From Halobellus clavatus (GTDB taxonomy: Archaea; Halobacteriota; Halobacteria; Halobacteriales; Haloferacaceae), in the NCBI RefSeq assembly GCF_900107195.1, contig NZ_FNPB01000017.1, forward strand, positions 1-59,354: a DNA stretch of 59,354 nt, written 5' to 3'. Under the pieces are notes generated by a model. That model had not been told where the DNA came from. It did no database searches and saw nothing but the letters and a program-made list of their open reading frames with translations. How positions within the stretch are numbered: position 1 is the stretch's first letter; every line of letters begins with the position of its first letter. The position numbers and the translations under genes are program-made. Positions 8,037 through 16,539 of the stretch are shown in pieces.

Positions 8037-8108
8037 GCGCTCCCCGCGACTCGTTTTTCGGGCTCCGATACCGCCGACAGCTGGGTCCGACGTATCCGGC
8101 GAGGACGA

Positions 8109-8117
8109 TATATATAC
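8109..8117 (+). promoter_or_regulatory. TATA element of the RIO-like kinase gene
   Basis: TATATATAC is centred about 27 bases before the ATG at 8140, supporting that start and a leaderless transcript. Confidence 0.6.
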
Positions 8118-8139
8118 GCTCCGGGACGTACGTTGGGGT

Positions 8140-8943
8140 ATGGAACTCCGCCGCCTCCTTCGCGGACGCGTCGAGTGGTCGCGGCTGGAGGCCGTCGCCC
8201 GGGAGATCCGCGATCGGTACGACCGAGAATCGGTCCACGTCCGGTTTCTCGACGCGGACAACTGGCTGTCGACCCCGATGGTGATCGACGACCGGTGGTT
8301 CGTGAAAGTCATCTCTCGACAGAACTCCGTCGTCCACGCGCTCTTCACCACGGGGCGCAACCTCGGCGCGTTCTCCTCGGGGACCGAAGGCTTCTTCGAG
8401 CACTTCGCCGATCCCGTCGAGATGGCCGAGCACGAACTCGAGGCGACAGAGCGGATGCGAGAGATCGGGCTCAACGCCCCCGAACCGGTCGAGGCGTTCG
8501 AGGTCGACGGACTCGGCGTGTTAGTGCTCGAATACCTCCCGGCGTTTCGGACGCTCGACGAACTCGACGAGGCGGCCGAGGCGGACCTGGCCCCCGCACT
8601 CTTTCAGGCGCTCGCAACGATGCACGACAACGACCTTCTCCACGGCGACCTCCGCGCGGAGAACGTCCTCATTCGCGACGGTGAGATCTACTTCATCGAC
8701 GCGACGAACGTTCGCGAGGAGGGCGCACAGGACGCGAAATCGTACGACGTCGCGTGCGCGCTCGGCGCGCTCGAACCGTTGATCGGCGGGAAACGGACCG
8801 TCGAGGCCGCTTCGGAGGCATTCTCGGCCGACGAGTTGCTCGACGCTGCTCGCTTTCTGGATTTCGTCAACATCCGACCGGATCACGACTTCGACGCGGC
8901 GATGATCCAAGGCGAGATCGAAAAGCGGGCGTCGTCGCCGTAG
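8140..8943 (+). CDS. RIO/Bud32-like serine/threonine protein kinase
   Basis: This 267-residue protein has an atypical kinase fold: candidate ATP-binding Lys56 in WFVKV, a helix Glu near residue 99, the catalytic loop HGDLRAEN (H168, D170, N175) and the metal-binding D187 in YFIDATN, which replaces DFG. The short C-lobe and the HGDLxxEN loop resemble RIO and Bud32 kinases rather than Hanks-type enzymes. It has no membrane segment. The substrate is unknown. Classical RIO1, RIO2 and Bud32 each have different N-terminal extensions, so this is probably a separate haloarchaeal family. Confidence 0.8.
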   Translation: MELRRLLRGRVEWSRLEAVAREIRDRYDRESVHVRFLDADNWLSTPMVIDDRWFVKVISRQNSVVHALFTTGRNLGAFSSGTEGFFEHFADPVEMAEHELEATERMREIGLNAPEPVEAFEVDGLGVLVLEYLPAFRTLDELDEAAEADLAPALFQALATMHDNDLLHGDLRAENVLIRDGEIYFIDATNVREEGAQDAKSYDVACALGALEPLIGGKRTVEAASEAFSADELLDAARFLDFVNIRPDHDFDAAMIQGEIEKRASSP

Positions 8944-9175
8944 CTAGCGCGTCGATCCATCGAAGGCGAAGGCGGGAGTGGGAGCGGAGCGTACAGTCAC
9001 TCCCCCTCCGGGGTGAGGGAGCGCTGGACGCGGTGGGCCGCAGCGGACCCCGAGCACTGCGGCGGTGTGTGGCGGGTGTGTGCCGACTTCGACGAGAAAA
9101 GCGTCGGTCGTCGGCACCAGCAGATAACGCGGGATCGGCAATAAACCCTCCGGGACGGTCCGGCCGGGCGAAGGG

Positions 9176-9607
9176 CTACGAGCCGGTCTCGACGGACCGC
9201 CGCAGTTCCCGTTCTAGATTCTCTAACTCCGTGTCGAGGTTTCGTTTGAAGAACCCCTCGACTCCCGGCACGCGGCCGTCGACGACGAACTCGTTGATCA
9301 GACGCGCGCCCGTCTCGGTCGGTTCGATCGTGTGTTCACCGGTCACGCGAAGCACCGACGACTTCCCGAGGAACTTGACGTGTGACGGTGGGTCGCGGGT
9401 CACGTCTTCTGTCTCGACCCGCGCGGTCGAACTGATGAGCGGGATCGGGAGTTTCACGTGCCACGTCGCCGCGCCGGTCGATTCGTCGACGTCGTACCGC
9501 TCGACGACGCTTATGGCTTCAGCCCGCTTGCCCGGGTCGGCGATGAAGTCCCACACGGCCTCTGGCGAGGCTTCGAACTCGAAGACTCGCCGGACGCGAA
9601 CCGTCAT
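9176..9607 (-). CDS. SRPBCC (START-like) family protein
   Basis: The 143-residue product has the Bet v 1/START-like pattern: a first strand VRRVFEFEASPEAVWDFIAD, a central group of beta strands (WHVKLPIP, VKFLGKSSVLRVTGEHTIEP) and a long C-terminal amphipathic helix (FFKRNLDTELENLERELRR). Such proteins bind hydrophobic ligands; CoxG/polyketide-cyclase members are the closest style. The substrate is unknown. The 232 bases between it and the kinase gene show no convincing gene. Confidence 0.82.
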   Translation of the reverse strand: MTVRVRRVFEFEASPEAVWDFIADPGKRAEAISVVERYDVDESTGAATWHVKLPIPLISSTARVETEDVTRDPPSHVKFLGKSSVLRVTGEHTIEPTETGARLINEFVVDGRVPGVEGFFKRNLDTELENLERELRRSVETGS

Positions 9608-9685
9608 AGTGGCCGGTGGGAGGCAGAGAGGAAAAAGCCCCTGAATCCGCGTGCCACCCCGGCAGCGATTCGACTCACGCGGGGG

Positions 9686-9910
9686 TCAGCTCTGTGTAAC
9701 ACGCCAGGTGGTCGATCGGGCGCGGCCCCACTTCTCGATGTCGACGTCCTCGGACTTCTCCGCCAACCGCGGCAGTCGGACGCCAACCTGCTTGGCAGAG
9801 AGTCCGATGGCGTCGGCGATATTCTTCGCCCGGAAGTATCGCTCACCGGCGGCGACGCTCTCGCGGAGGTATGCGACGATCTGTCGTTCCTCCTCGGTGA
9901 ACTCACTCAT
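9686..9910 (-). CDS. small HTH-like conserved haloarchaeal protein (DUF7123-like)
   Basis: The 74 residues form a small winged-helix-like unit: EEERQIVAYLRESVAAGERY, then FRAKNIADAIGLSAKQVG as the helix-turn-helix core, ending with a short wing (RARSTTWRVT). I believe this is the haloarchaeal family named DUF7123, from memory. The likely role is DNA binding or regulation. It lies between the SRPBCC gene and a small membrane protein, all on the minus strand. Confidence 0.75.
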   Translation of the reverse strand: MSEFTEEERQIVAYLRESVAAGERYFRAKNIADAIGLSAKQVGVRLPRLAEKSEDVDIEKWGRARSTTWRVTQS

Positions 9911-9974
9911 CGTATGTACCCTATGGGGGGTTCGGTCTTAAGCTTCTCGTCCGTTTCGATGAGCCGACGCGCGC

Positions 9975-10166
9975 TCACCCGAAGAGATGCGTCGCCGACA
10001 CCGACAGCGACGCCGCGACGGTGGCAACGAGGAATCCGATGGCAGCGACGAGCTGGTCGCCGGTCAGCCCAGCGGCGAACATCCCGACGACGCCCAAGAG
10101 CGCGACGATCGCGAAGAGAACAGTCAGACCGAAGCCCTTGTCCGATGTAGCGGATGCGGTCTCCAT
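9975..10166 (-). CDS. small two-helix membrane protein
   Basis: This 63-residue protein has two predicted transmembrane helices (about residues 12-32 and 39-58) separated by the short loop LTGDQ. It resembles a short conserved haloarchaeal membrane family (possibly DUF7525, from memory). It is divergently transcribed from the LEA-2 protein gene at 10256, with both promoters in the 90-base gap. Confidence 0.6.
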   Translation of the reverse strand: METASATSDKGFGLTVLFAIVALLGVVGMFAAGLTGDQLVAAIGFLVATVAASLSVSATHLFG

Positions 10167-10255
10167 ACCTGATGCTCACCCGGTCCCGACTTAGTTCATA
10201 CGACTTGGGGGCCGCTCCGACAGGGTATTTAGGGCTCCACCGACTCGGAGGGACA

Positions 10256-11449
10256 ATGCCGACGCTCTCGCTCTTCGGCCGGATTCGATCGCTGGTCGTC
10301 GTCCTCCTCGTCGCCGGACTCATCGTCGGTGGTGCGATCGCCGCGGGTGTCCTCGGTGTCCCGAGCGTCGCGGGCGTCGAGAACCGATTCGGACCGGTGA
10401 ACGAGACGACGACCGTCGTCGAGACGGACCTCACCGTCTCGAACCCGAACCCGATCGGCGCCTCGCTGGGCGGAGCGACTGTCAGCTACGACGTCCTGTT
10501 GAACGATGTCACGCTCGCCAGCGGCGTCAAAGACGACGTCTCGGTCGGCACCGGCAACTCCACGCTGTCGTTCCGGACCAGCGCACGCAACGACCGGATC
10601 CCGCCGTGGTGGGTCTCCCACATCCGGAACGGCGAACGAACGACCGTGACCGTCGACGCGTCCGTCCGCTCGTCCACCGTCGGCCGGTCGGTCGACCCAC
10701 CGAACGTGACCAGATCGATCGAGACGGATCTGCTCTCGCAGTTCAACTCCACCGAAACCCGCTCGATCGACGCGAATCAGCCGTACGCTTCCGATCCCGT
10801 ACTCTACATCAACGAGACGAGCGCAGAATGGGGCACGGTCAGCGCCCAGCGGACGCCGTTGGATCTCACGTTCGTCGTCTACAATCCGAAACCGTACCCG
10901 ATCCCCGTCTCCCAGCTCGAATACGACGTCACGATGAACGAAGTCGCAGTGGGCAACGGGACGACCGACTCCGAGTACGTGATTCCGCCGAAGTCGACGG
11001 AGACCGTCGAGGCGACGGCTACGATCCGGAACGACCACATCGACGAGTGGTGGGTCACGCACCTCGAGCGGAATCAGGTGACTGACCTCCGGATCGAGTT
11101 TGCCGCCCGCCTCGAACTCAGCGACAGGAGCGTCCGAGTCCCGCTGGACTCGCTCACCTACACCCGGACGATCGAGACGGACCTCTTCGGCACGAAGCCG
11201 ACCGACGGGAACGGCACGGCGGCCTCGGGGACTGCGACGCCGACCCCCGAACCGACGACGGATCGGTCGGGTGAGGAAGAGTCCACCGAGACGGCCGAGC
11301 CGACTCCCGCGCCGACGCCGACCGCGACGCCCGAACCGACGGCGACCGACTCGTCGGGAGCGGACGGCACTGTGACGACGAACGGCGGAACCGAACCACC
11401 GGACGGCGGGGCCGAGACGACGACCGACGGTGGCCTGATCGAACTCTGA
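10256..11449 (+). CDS. membrane-anchored LEA-2 (water-stress domain) protein
   Basis: This 397-residue protein has one N-terminal membrane helix (about 12-35) and two LEA14/WHy domains in tandem (about 45-180 and 185-320). Both carry the repeated pattern LTVSNPNP / LTFVVYNPKPYPIPV, then PPWWVSHIRNGE / DEWWVTHLERNQ. The C-terminal 75 residues are a Thr/Pro/Glu-rich stalk, probably on the outer face. LEA-2 domains are linked to desiccation or osmotic tolerance in other organisms; the function here is unknown. The ATG at 10256 was chosen because the hydrophobic signal follows directly. The repeated domain suggests internal duplication. Confidence 0.82.
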   Translation: MPTLSLFGRIRSLVVVLLVAGLIVGGAIAAGVLGVPSVAGVENRFGPVNETTTVVETDLTVSNPNPIGASLGGATVSYDVLLNDVTLASGVKDDVSVGTGNSTLSFRTSARNDRIPPWWVSHIRNGERTTVTVDASVRSSTVGRSVDPPNVTRSIETDLLSQFNSTETRSIDANQPYASDPVLYINETSAEWGTVSAQRTPLDLTFVVYNPKPYPIPVSQLEYDVTMNEVAVGNGTTDSEYVIPPKSTETVEATATIRNDHIDEWWVTHLERNQVTDLRIEFAARLELSDRSVRVPLDSLTYTRTIETDLFGTKPTDGNGTAASGTATPTPEPTTDRSGEEESTETAEPTPAPTPTATPEPTATDSSGADGTVTTNGGTEPPDGGAETTTDGGLIEL

Positions 11450-11456
11450 TCTCGGC

Positions 11457-12488
11457 TTATCCGATCGTGACGTGTTCGGACTCCTCGTTCAGCGCGAGGT
11501 TCGCCGCGATCTCGGCGTTCCGCATCGCGTACTGAGCCGTCTGCTGGAGGCTCACGAGGACTTCGCGTACCTGAAGCAGTTCGTCGTTGTCCATCTCCGG
11601 GAGGTCGTCGAGGATCTCCTGCTCGCGGTCTCGGAGCTGTCGGAAGAGGGTCCGGCACTCGACGGTTTTGTCGTAGTCGCGTTCGACGACCGCCTGCACC
11701 GCCGTCCGCGTGAGTTCGTCGACCTGATCGGTGAACTCTCGGATCCGACGCATCGTCTTCGAGTCCACGTCGAGGGTGTGACCGTCGGCGTCCATCACGA
11801 TGTTGGCGATGTCCTCGGCGTTGTCGGCGGTCAGTTCGAGGTTCTTCGCCACCGAGCGGTAGCCGATGAGCGGGAAGCCCTCCTCTAAGCCGATCGCCCG
11901 GGCGAGGTTGGGATTCTGATAGGCCGTGAAGATCAGCCGCAGCAGGAGGACGAAGATCTTGTTCGCCTGCCGCTCTCGGTTCAGCGCGCGCTGTGCGAGA
12001 TCGGTATTGCCGTGTGCGAGCGCCTTGACCGCCTCGCCGCGCATCGTACTGCCGGTGTTCTCGAGCCGTTCGAGCAGGTTGTCGAGCGTGAAGTCCTCGG
12101 GGTCGACCGAACAGCGGATGGCGATCCGATCGGGCGTCTCTTCGATGACGCCCAGTCCCATCAGTTGCGTCTCCGCCTTGTAGACGGCGTTGATGTGCTC
12201 GGAGTCGAGCGCACCGTCACTCTTCTCGATGTGGATCACTCGCCGTCCGAGGACGTACTGTGCGACGATCGCCCGCTCGAGAGAGTCTGCGTCGAGACTG
12301 TCCGCTCGGATCGTCGCTGAGGCGTCTTCCTGACTGGCCGACTCCGGCAGGACGGTCAACGTACCCTTTCCACCCATTCGCAGGGACACCTCGTCGCCCT
12401 TGTCGACGTTGTGCTCCTTCGCCCATTCGGCTGGAAGCGTCATCGCTAGCGTCGAGGGGCCCAACCGTTGGACCTTACGCGTCTCCAT
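11457..12488 (-). CDS. phoU: PhoU family protein with N-terminal AbrB/SpoVT DNA-binding domain
   Basis: The 343 residues begin with an AbrB-type swapped-hairpin domain (METRKVQRLGPSTLAMTLPA, residues 1-50) followed by PhoU-type helical bundles (about 70-340). PhoU proteins regulate phosphate uptake with the PstSCAB transporter and PhoR-type sensors, none of which is nearby. The AbrB-PhoU fusion is common in haloarchaea and suggests direct DNA binding. The ATG at 12488 gives the canonical AbrB start; an AT-rich TATA-like element lies near 12533-12541. It is convergent with the LEA-2 gene, only 7 bases apart. Confidence 0.9.
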   Translation of the reverse strand: METRKVQRLGPSTLAMTLPAEWAKEHNVDKGDEVSLRMGGKGTLTVLPESASQEDASATIRADSLDADSLERAIVAQYVLGRRVIHIEKSDGALDSEHINAVYKAETQLMGLGVIEETPDRIAIRCSVDPEDFTLDNLLERLENTGSTMRGEAVKALAHGNTDLAQRALNRERQANKIFVLLLRLIFTAYQNPNLARAIGLEEGFPLIGYRSVAKNLELTADNAEDIANIVMDADGHTLDVDSKTMRRIREFTDQVDELTRTAVQAVVERDYDKTVECRTLFRQLRDREQEILDDLPEMDNDELLQVREVLVSLQQTAQYAMRNAEIAANLALNEESEHVTIG

Positions 12489-12616
12489 ATGCCACCCCTG
12501 GCTTCGCGAGACCTTAATGGTCACTATATGCTACTTATATGTACACAGATTCAACCGAGGTATTAAATCGCCGTGGAAGAACGTGGACCACCAGTCGTGG
12601 GTCGTGCCTCGAGCAG

Positions 12617-13687
12617 TCACGCGATCCGCATCATTCGCCGTTCGACCCGACCGATACGGACTTTCGTCCACCCGCTGAGTTCCGCATCGAGGTCGGGGTC
12701 GTCGGTGTCGACGCGGAGTTCGCCCACGGTGTCGAGTTTCGAGCGCGATGCCACGATTTCGAGATCACACCGTCGGATCACCGCGGGCGAGAGTTGCGGA
12801 TTGCCCCGTCCGAAGACGAAGCCCTGACCGCCGATCGGCGAGACGACGACGACGTTCTCGCCCGCGGGGCCGAGTGCGTCGAGGATCTCTGATTCGGTCG
12901 CGTCCAGCGCGAGCACTTCGCCGTCGCGCCACACGTCGACGCCGAGCGGCGAGCCGTCGAACCCGAGTTCCTCCTTGATCGCGCCGACCGTGCTGCCGGG
13001 TCCGAGGACGAACGTCTTCTCGCTCGCACGGATGTCGTCGGCGACGCCCGCCGCCAGCGCCTCGACGTTACCGCCGCCGAGTTGTTTGGAAGACTGGAGT
13101 TCCTCGGCGACGGGCACCAGCGGTACGGCCCGCAACTCGGGGTGGACCTCTCCTTCCCGATACTCGTCCTCGTCGATATCCATCACCTCGCGCCGTTCGG
13201 TCCGCTCGAACGTCCGCACCACCTGCGCGGCGTCTTCCGGTGAGACGGCGAACACCGAGGAGTACACCTTCACGCCGGCCGGAACGCCCAGCATCGGCGT
13301 CTCACTGCCTTCGACGGCCTCGGCGACGTCCGCGGCGGTTCCGTCGCCGCCGACGAACAGCACGAGATCGACGCTGGCGTCCACGAACGCCTCGACCGCT
13401 CGTTCGGTGTCGGTGGCGCTCGTCTCACCATCAGCCGGCGAACCGACCACGTCCGGTTCCATCCCGACTGCCCGCGCGATCTCGCCGCCCATATCGCCGC
13501 CCCAGGTGAGCAGTTCGATTTCGTCGGAGCCGTGCGCTGCGAGCGCCTCGAGGGCCCGTCTGGCTCGGTCGGGTGCGCGCGGTTCTGCGCCCCGCCGGCG
13601 CGCCTCCTCGACCTTCCCGTCGGTGCCTTTGAGCCCGACGCGACCGCCCATTCCGGCGATCGGATTGACGACGAAACCGATGCGCAT
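12617..13687 (-). CDS. ATP-NAD kinase family protein
   Basis: This 356-residue protein starts MRIGFVVNPIAGMGGRVGLK and has the NAD-kinase/diacylglycerol-kinase motif VLFVGGDGTAADV (about residue 114-124), a GVPAGVKVYSSVFA segment and GPGSTVGAI. These mark the archaeal branch of ATP-NAD-kinase-like proteins (AcoX-related), larger than the normal NAD kinase of about 280 residues. The substrate is not established. The gene stands alone, 54 bases downstream of a long palindrome. Confidence 0.85.
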   Translation of the reverse strand: MRIGFVVNPIAGMGGRVGLKGTDGKVEEARRRGAEPRAPDRARRALEALAAHGSDEIELLTWGGDMGGEIARAVGMEPDVVGSPADGETSATDTERAVEAFVDASVDLVLFVGGDGTAADVAEAVEGSETPMLGVPAGVKVYSSVFAVSPEDAAQVVRTFERTERREVMDIDEDEYREGEVHPELRAVPLVPVAEELQSSKQLGGGNVEALAAGVADDIRASEKTFVLGPGSTVGAIKEELGFDGSPLGVDVWRDGEVLALDATESEILDALGPAGENVVVVSPIGGQGFVFGRGNPQLSPAVIRRCDLEIVASRSKLDTVGELRVDTDDPDLDAELSGWTKVRIGRVERRMMRIA

Positions 13688-13740
13688 ACTCGGAGGCAGT
13701 ACCGGGGCGTGGAAAAGTTCCCGGTCGGGGTGCCTCTCTC

Positions 13741-13822
13741 ATAGTGTTTACTCTCATCTCTTACCGCCGGGCGCTGCCAACGGGGGTGGCGCTCGGCGGT
13801 AAAAAGTGAGAGTAAACACTAT
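13741..13822. repeat. 82-bp imperfect palindrome (MITE-like or structural element)
   Basis: The ends are perfect 16-bp inverted repeats: ATAGTGTTTACTCTCA at 13741-13756 and its complement at 13807-13822. Inside, TACCGCC...GCGC...TGCCA pairs with TGGCGC...GGCGGTA around a short centre (about 13785). The whole element could fold into one long hairpin. No target-site duplication is evident. It lies in the 306-base gap between two genes; the rest of the gap (13823-13993) holds only the promoter of the small gene at 13994. It may be a miniature transposable element or a long terminator. Confidence 0.75.
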
Positions 13823-13993
13823 CAGGCCGACCGGTCACCGGGCGATCGCGCGAGCGTCGGTCGCCGCCGGTTCTCGTGAGGTCCGTGAGGCTTCGGTCAC
13901 TCGATCGCTGGACTGCGTGGGGTCGGATTGCAACCGGTTGCGACCGCTCCGATAGTATGAACGTTTAAGAACGCTGCCGCGGAACCTCGGAGT

Positions 13994-14107
13994 ATGCTCC
14001 CGCTCGCACTCGCCGGCGAACCGTTCCCGATCGCAGAGACCGGGGCGGTCGTGTTGCTCTTGAGCCTCGCGATGGTCGTCGTCTGGATCCGGCTGCTGGG
14101 CCGCTAG
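13994..14107 (+). CDS. 37-residue single-helix membrane protein
   Basis: This short reading frame encodes MLPLALAGEPFPIAETGAVV followed by a hydrophobic helix ending IRLLGR. It has one predicted transmembrane segment over residues 16-35. An AT-rich element (GTTTAAGAA, about 13962-13970) lies about 27 bases before the ATG, as for a leaderless haloarchaeal gene. Length and composition fit small membrane proteins conserved in haloarchaea, but I do not recognise the family. Confidence 0.55.
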   Translation: MLPLALAGEPFPIAETGAVVLLLSLAMVVVWIRLLGR

Positions 14108-14125
14108 CTCGACTTTCGACTTCGA

Positions 14126-14824
14126 TTACTCCTCGTTCTCGACCAACTCGACCTGCCCTCGCAGCCACGCTGCGGCCTCCTCGGCGACGCGCTCTTCGGT
14201 CGCGGTGAGTTTGATCCGCACCGACTCGCCCGGGTAACTCCCCACGGTGACGTCGAACCGCCGCCGGAGTTCACGCAGGCGATCGATCAGTTCGCTCTCC
14301 GGTTCGTCGACGTCGACGACCGTCGAGTGCGTGCGTTCACCGGAAAACTCCTCGGCCACCTGCTCGAACATCGCTTTCATCTCGTCGGGCACGCCGGGGA
14401 GGACGTAGATCCCCTCGACGACCGCGCCGGGCGCAACGCCGGCCTCGTTGGGGAGCATCCGCGCCCGCGCGGGAAGGTCTGTGGTCCCCTCGACCAGTTT
14501 CTCCGCCGCGTAGCCGCCCTCTTCGGTCAGCCACCGGCGGGCCTCTTCGTGCGGTTTGACGTCCCGGCCGACCGCGGCGGCGACTCCCTCCATCGTCACG
14601 TCGTCGTGTGTGGGGCCCAGTCCGCCGGTCACGACGACCGCGTCGTACTCGGCGCGGTACTCGTTGATCACGCGGGCGATGTCAGCCACCACGTCGGGAA
14701 CGGTCGTGATCCGTCCGACGCTGACGCCGCGGTCGTGCAACCGCTCGGCCAGCCACGACGCGTTGGTGTTCACGGTGTCCCCGGCGAGGATCTCGTCCCC
14801 GACGGTGACGATTGCGACCTGCAT
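14126..14824 (-). CDS. CinA-like molybdopterin-binding domain protein
   Basis: This 232-residue protein has the MoCF/CinA N-terminal fold: start MQVAIVTVGDEILAGDTVNT and the nucleotide-binding block VVTGGLGPTHDDVTMEGVAA (about 64-83), plus the IYVLPGVPDEM motif. It corresponds to the N-terminal COG1058 domain of CinA without the C-terminal nicotinamide-nucleotide amidase domain. Some COG1058 proteins hydrolyse ADP-ribose or FAD. The role here is uncertain. It lies downstream of the TFE-DUF2110-DUF5803 genes on the same strand, after a hairpin at 14838-14863. Confidence 0.88.
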   Translation of the reverse strand: MQVAIVTVGDEILAGDTVNTNASWLAERLHDRGVSVGRITTVPDVVADIARVINEYRAEYDAVVVTGGLGPTHDDVTMEGVAAAVGRDVKPHEEARRWLTEEGGYAAEKLVEGTTDLPARARMLPNEAGVAPGAVVEGIYVLPGVPDEMKAMFEQVAEEFSGERTHSTVVDVDEPESELIDRLRELRRRFDVTVGSYPGESVRIKLTATEERVAEEAAAWLRGQVELVENEE

Positions 14825-14837
14825 ACTCTCTGTACCG

Positions 14838-14863
14838 CCGAGGCGGACAAAAACGCCTCGGCA
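14838..14863 (-). terminator. 9-bp stem hairpin before the CinA-like gene
   Basis: GCCGAGGCG at 14838-14846 pairs perfectly with CGCCTCGGC at 14855-14863. On the minus strand the loop is T-rich (TTTTTGTC). It probably terminates the upstream TFE-DUF2110-DUF5803 transcripts, but it also lies only 14 bases before the CinA-like ATG and could be a leader structure. The rest of 14864-15048 shows no gene. Confidence 0.5.
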
Positions 14864-15048
14864 CTGCGTCGGCCCGAGCGCTTCGCCGCACGAACCGGCC
14901 GCTGTGTCAGCGTATCCGTCGTGGTAACTGCCGGCGCCGACGCATCATTGAGTGACACCCGGCGTCGACACGTCGCTCGTGGGCCCCCGGCGTCGACGCC
15001 TCCCCGCCGGTGGGCCACCGTCACGCAGTTCGATGACGGAGAACCTCG

Positions 15049-15846
15049 TCAGCCCATCCCCGGAGGGGGGCCGTCGTCGTCGTCGACTTCGGTCTCGACG
15101 TCGACCCCCATCTCCATCCGCTCCTGCCGGAGTTCCTCGATCTGTCGGCGGTAATAGAACAGGCCGCCGAGTCCGACGAGGGCGACGAGGGCGACGATCC
15201 CGCCGAAGACGTAGAGGTCTCGCTGGAGGTAGAACTGCACCGAGACCGTGTCCGTGGTCACGGCTTCGTTCCACACGATGTGCAGGCGGTTCTGGTCGTC
15301 GACCGAGGTCTCGAACCCTCCGGGCCTGACCTGCCCGAAGACCGGGAAGTCGATGCGGCGGTTCTCCGGCAGCACGACCTCGTAGGTTCCGTCGACGTAC
15401 GTCGGTAGCGTGAATCGTTTCGGCGTACTCTCGCTCGTGAACGCCAGCGACCCGCCGCGCGGCGGCGCGTCCGACGGCAGCGCGATGATCGTCTCGTCAC
15501 GCGTGGTCCGAACCTCGCCGCCGCGGTCGCGGATCTCGCTTCCGGTGACTACCGTCCCGTTCGGGTAGCGGTACCTGACCGCCTGCACCGACAGCGGGTT
15601 CGTTCCGCCGAAACCGTCGCGGCGGAACAGTTCGATCGTCGTCTCGTTGGTCTCCATCACCGTGCGGAACTGCGTGTTCGACTGAATGGTGAGGTGGACC
15701 GTCCGGTTCTCCGTCCACTGGTACTGGGCGGCGGGGTCGCTGTCGATCTGGTCCTCGGAGACGGGTCCAGTGCCGATACCGAGACAGCCGCTGGTGACGG
15801 CCAGGAGGGCGAGACAGGCGGTCGCGAGCAGGAGTCGACGGTTCAT
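15049..15846 (-). CDS. lipoprotein with C-terminal membrane helix (DUF5803-like)
   Basis: The 265-residue protein has a lipobox signal (LLATACLALLAVTSGC, Cys21), an extracytoplasmic beta-rich domain (about 45-210) and a C-terminal transmembrane helix (about 212-234). The tail is acidic and cytosolic and ends PPPGMG. This layout matches the haloarchaeal family I know as DUF5803, whose function is unknown. It follows DUF2110 after 15 bases, in the order TFE, DUF2110, DUF5803. Confidence 0.85.
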   Translation of the reverse strand: MNRRLLLATACLALLAVTSGCLGIGTGPVSEDQIDSDPAAQYQWTENRTVHLTIQSNTQFRTVMETNETTIELFRRDGFGGTNPLSVQAVRYRYPNGTVVTGSEIRDRGGEVRTTRDETIIALPSDAPPRGGSLAFTSESTPKRFTLPTYVDGTYEVVLPENRRIDFPVFGQVRPGGFETSVDDQNRLHIVWNEAVTTDTVSVQFYLQRDLYVFGGIVALVALVGLGGLFYYRRQIEELRQERMEMGVDVETEVDDDDGPPPGMG

Positions 15847-15861
15847 AGATGTGTGTCGCGC

Positions 15862-16539
15862 TCAGGTCAGCACGCACTTCAGTTCCGACCGGAGGTACGA
15901 CCCGATACTGGCGAGCAGCCCCGGCGGGTCGGTGTCCTCCGGACAGATGATGCTCTGTTCAAGTAGTCCCAGGCGCTCGACTGTAACGATGTCGGCCGCG
16001 TGACCCGCGCGGTTGACCGTCGCGCGGACCTCGCCCCGCGTCGCGCTGTTGACGTTGACGCGCCCGCTGCCCTCCTCGCGGGTCCACTCATAGAGGCGGT
16101 CGCGCTCCGCGTCCGCGAGCCGCGCGGGCTCGCCGTAGACGAACCGGAGCGGGAGGTGCTGGACGACACCGAAGCGGTCGCGGATCTGCGTCGCGGTCCC
16201 GGTCCCGAGCCCGAGTTCTTCGGTCGGGATCCGGACTGTCGTTCCGTTGCCGACGTCGAGCGTCCACCCGTCGTCGTCCCACGATTCGAGCGTGCCGACG
16301 TACGTCTCATCGGCCTCGAACTCGGGCGTGATCTCGCCCCACGACTCCGCGAGGACGTTGGCGGCGACAGTCGCGTCCTCGCCGTCGAGATCGACCGCGA
16401 CGAAGTCGTCGTCACGGACGTCGACCGACCACTCGACGGCGAGCTCGCCGATGTCGTTGTCCAGCAGCGACTCGAAGCTATCGAGCGCCCGGGTCCGGGC
16501 GTCGCCGCTCACGTAGCACTTGGTTGCGAGGACGACCAT
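15862..16539 (-). CDS. DUF2110 family protein
   Basis: This 225-residue conserved archaeal protein starts MVVLATKCYVSGDARTRALD at an ATG that overlaps the stop of TFE (TGATG), so the two are translationally coupled. The sequence has repeated small beta-rich units and a segment reading RVNVNSATRGEVRATVNRAG near residue 155. DUF2110 is regularly next to TFE in euryarchaea and may relate to transcription or RNA, but its biochemical role is unknown. Confidence 0.88.
   Translation of the reverse strand: MVVLATKCYVSGDARTRALDSFESLLDNDIGELAVEWSVDVRDDDFVAVDLDGEDATVAANVLAESWGEITPEFEADETYVGTLESWDDDGWTLDVGNGTTVRIPTEELGLGTGTATQIRDRFGVVQHLPLRFVYGEPARLADAERDRLYEWTREEGSGRVNVNSATRGEVRATVNRAGHAADIVTVERLGLLEQSIICPEDTDPPGLLASIGSYLRSELKCVLT

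Noticed and set aside
8944-9141. 65-codon minus-strand frame between kinase and SRPBCC genes
   Set aside because: The composition is Pro/Gly/Arg-rich with no promoter or conserved pattern, so it is likely a chance frame.
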